Origin: Muribaculaceae bacterium
GTDB lineage: Bacteria; Bacteroidota; Bacteroidia; Bacteroidales; Muribaculaceae
DNA: 8,174 nucleotides
Direction of reading: 5' to 3'
Assembly (NCBI GenBank): GCA_029056365.1
Contig: JAIDBM010000200.1
Span: forward strand, 1 to 8,174
The position numbers were made by a program, and so were the translations under genes. This document shows, one piece after another, positions 8,001-8,174 of the stretch. The notes beneath the pieces are model-generated. The model was not told the origin of the DNA. It worked only from the letters and a program-made list of their open reading frames with translations, and searched no databases. Position 1 is the stretch's first letter. Each line of letters starts with the position of its first letter.

Positions 8001-8174
8001 CGCTGCCATCCCGACTGCTCCAGAACTGGCGCCTGCGCAGTGCACGCGTATATGTGTCCGGACAGAATCTATGCACCATCAAAAGCAGCAGCCTCACCTG
8101 CAGCGACCCTGAAAACGCCAACTGGGCCTACCCGATTCCGACTTCGGTATCTTTCGGCCTGCAAATCGGTTTCT
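5057..8174 (+). CDS. SusC-like TonB-dependent outer-membrane transporter (stop codon at or just past window edge)
   Basis: This outer-membrane beta-barrel is predicted to import fructan oligosaccharides with TonB energy and a SusD lid lipoprotein. I read 1,039 codons without a stop. Domains: signal peptide, residues 1-20, with probable cleavage after FSAIA; carboxypeptidase-regulatory-like domain, about 23-95 (IIHGTVLSKTDGEPLIGAIV); SusC-type TonB-box region DEVVVVGY (100-107); plug domain, about 110-230, with the SusC signature VLKDAASASIYGSRAANG (200-217) followed by VIIITTKKG; then the barrel. DLNGDGRITADD (861-872) is an acidic, calcium-site-like loop common in SusC proteins. There is no N-terminal STN domain, so no sign of anti-sigma signalling; control by the upstream HTCS is more likely. 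The visible C-terminus, SFGLQIGF, is a typical final barrel strand ending in Phe, and one extra T follows, so the protein is probably complete. Fructan as substrate is inferred from neighbours, not from the SusC sequence. Confidence 0.95.
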   Translation, partial: MKKRLLSALMLVWIAFSAIAQTAIIHGTVLSKTDGEPLIGAIVSLKDGGAATDTDLDGKFEIKAAPGSKLVFSYMGFQSITLDASDGMVVHMAEDSELLDEVVVVGYSVQKKADLTGSISVVNTKVLETTPDTDPMRALQGKVPGMTVGATGSPSGAGTVRIRGIGSFNASQDPLFVIDGVPTTATLNSLNMNDIESMQVLKDAASASIYGSRAANGVIIITTKKGKNNGDSRINVDFSANLTAQFYTSQSTMKLCNTQEYATAMAQAALNDGMDPVVYASNYGLNLNASAGLPITVYDPRTGGYVNYNVNGLYDGMINNKRTMRCSNTDWLDAITRTGFSQNYNLQLSKATDNSTSLFSFGYKSNSGIVKYTNFENLSVRLNNSYNVFKWLTVGENFTLTYTRQVDSAPMENALKMAPTVPLYENDGTTFAGPVGGMSDRQNPLREIYYNRDNALKVWRIFGNAYIDVKPFKGFVFRSNFGLDYDAAFIHSYNYTFHSDIVNNDIASTTLSQANDSKWTWTNTVNYNFNLGENHNFQLLGGMELFRQTRVDFSTYNEDFAIETPDYMWPDASTGVEKGTGNQSSYALVSFFGKIDYNWRDLLLASFTLRHDGSSRFGRNNRYGTFPAATLGYRISQHIKQPWLNELKLRASWGKTGNQAISNTARYALYVADYGNDRVTSTAYDLLLQQSGIFPSGYLCSQAANDNIKWESTTQYNVGLDFGLFNQRLFGSVDGYIKNVEDMLVIPAYLGSMGEGGASWMNGPSLRNWGMEFLVGWRDELPCGLAYSVTANADFYRNRVTYLPETTTGSYVHTTTENLVESRRPYGSVVGYKCIGLFQSREEVLASGQENARVGGLKYADLNGDGRITADDQTWILSPVPDLNFGINVELQYKGFDFAMFWQGVIGQDVYNNQKFQTDFWSITDAGSNKGNRLLGAWTPGNTSSTIPALTTSNTADEGRASTYYVENGAYGKLRSLQLGYTLPSRLLQNWRLRSARVYVSGQNLCTIKSSSLTCSDPENANWAYPIPTSVSFGLQIGF

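Noticed and set aside
5057..8174. Frameshift or internal stop in susC
   Set aside because: I translated the frame line by line from 5057 to the edge and found no stop or break; all SusC landmarks appear in one frame.
1..8174. Mobile element, CRISPR array, tRNA or rRNA gene
   Set aside because: I saw no transposase, terminal inverted repeats, regularly spaced repeats or RNA-gene signatures. The gaps between genes are short (58, 174 and 217 bp).

Overview
The window looks like part of a fructose/fructan polysaccharide-utilisation locus (PUL) from a member of the Bacteroidota, order Bacteroidales. Four signs support this: a SusC-type TonB-dependent transporter, a one-protein hybrid two-component system (HTCS), promoter elements matching the Bacteroidales -7 consensus TAnnTTTG, and starts without a Shine-Dalgarno sequence. 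The base composition looks close to 50% G+C with many GCC, ACC, CGC and GGC codons. That is higher than typical Bacteroides and suggests Muribaculaceae or a similar gut lineage; this placement is inference.

Layout, all genes on the + strand: (1) 3-1025, an inner-membrane sugar permease of the major facilitator superfamily, FucP-like, missing its N-terminus at the left edge; (2) 1084-1968, a PfkB-family fructokinase; (3) a strong intrinsic terminator at 2035-2070; (4) 2143-4839, an HTCS regulator with a periplasmic-binding-protein sensor domain, preceded by its own promoter; (5) 4840-5056, an intergenic regulatory region with a 15-bp direct repeat and a -7 element; (6) 5057-8174, a SusC-like outer-membrane transporter whose reading frame runs to the window edge, with the last base probably the first base of its stop codon. 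Each strand was considered; the minus-strand open frames overlap these genes and look like shadows.

How the parts fit: SusC (with a SusD expected just beyond the right edge) would import fructan oligosaccharides across the outer membrane. Glycoside hydrolases outside the window would release fructose in the periplasm, where the HTCS sensor would bind it and activate the susC promoter. The permease would carry fructose into the cytoplasm and the kinase would phosphorylate it. This matches, from memory, the Bacteroides thetaiotaomicron fructan locus BT1754 (HTCS), BT1757 (fructokinase), BT1758 (permease) and BT1763 (SusC), in a different order. No fructan hydrolase or SusD is in the window, so the substrate rests on the regulator type, the kinase and the gene set.

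I see no clearly new system. The points most worth a second look are the direct repeat upstream of susC (a possible HTCS operator), a perfect 13-bp hairpin between permease and kinase that has terminator geometry only on the minus strand, and a lipobox-like signal at the N-terminus of the regulator.
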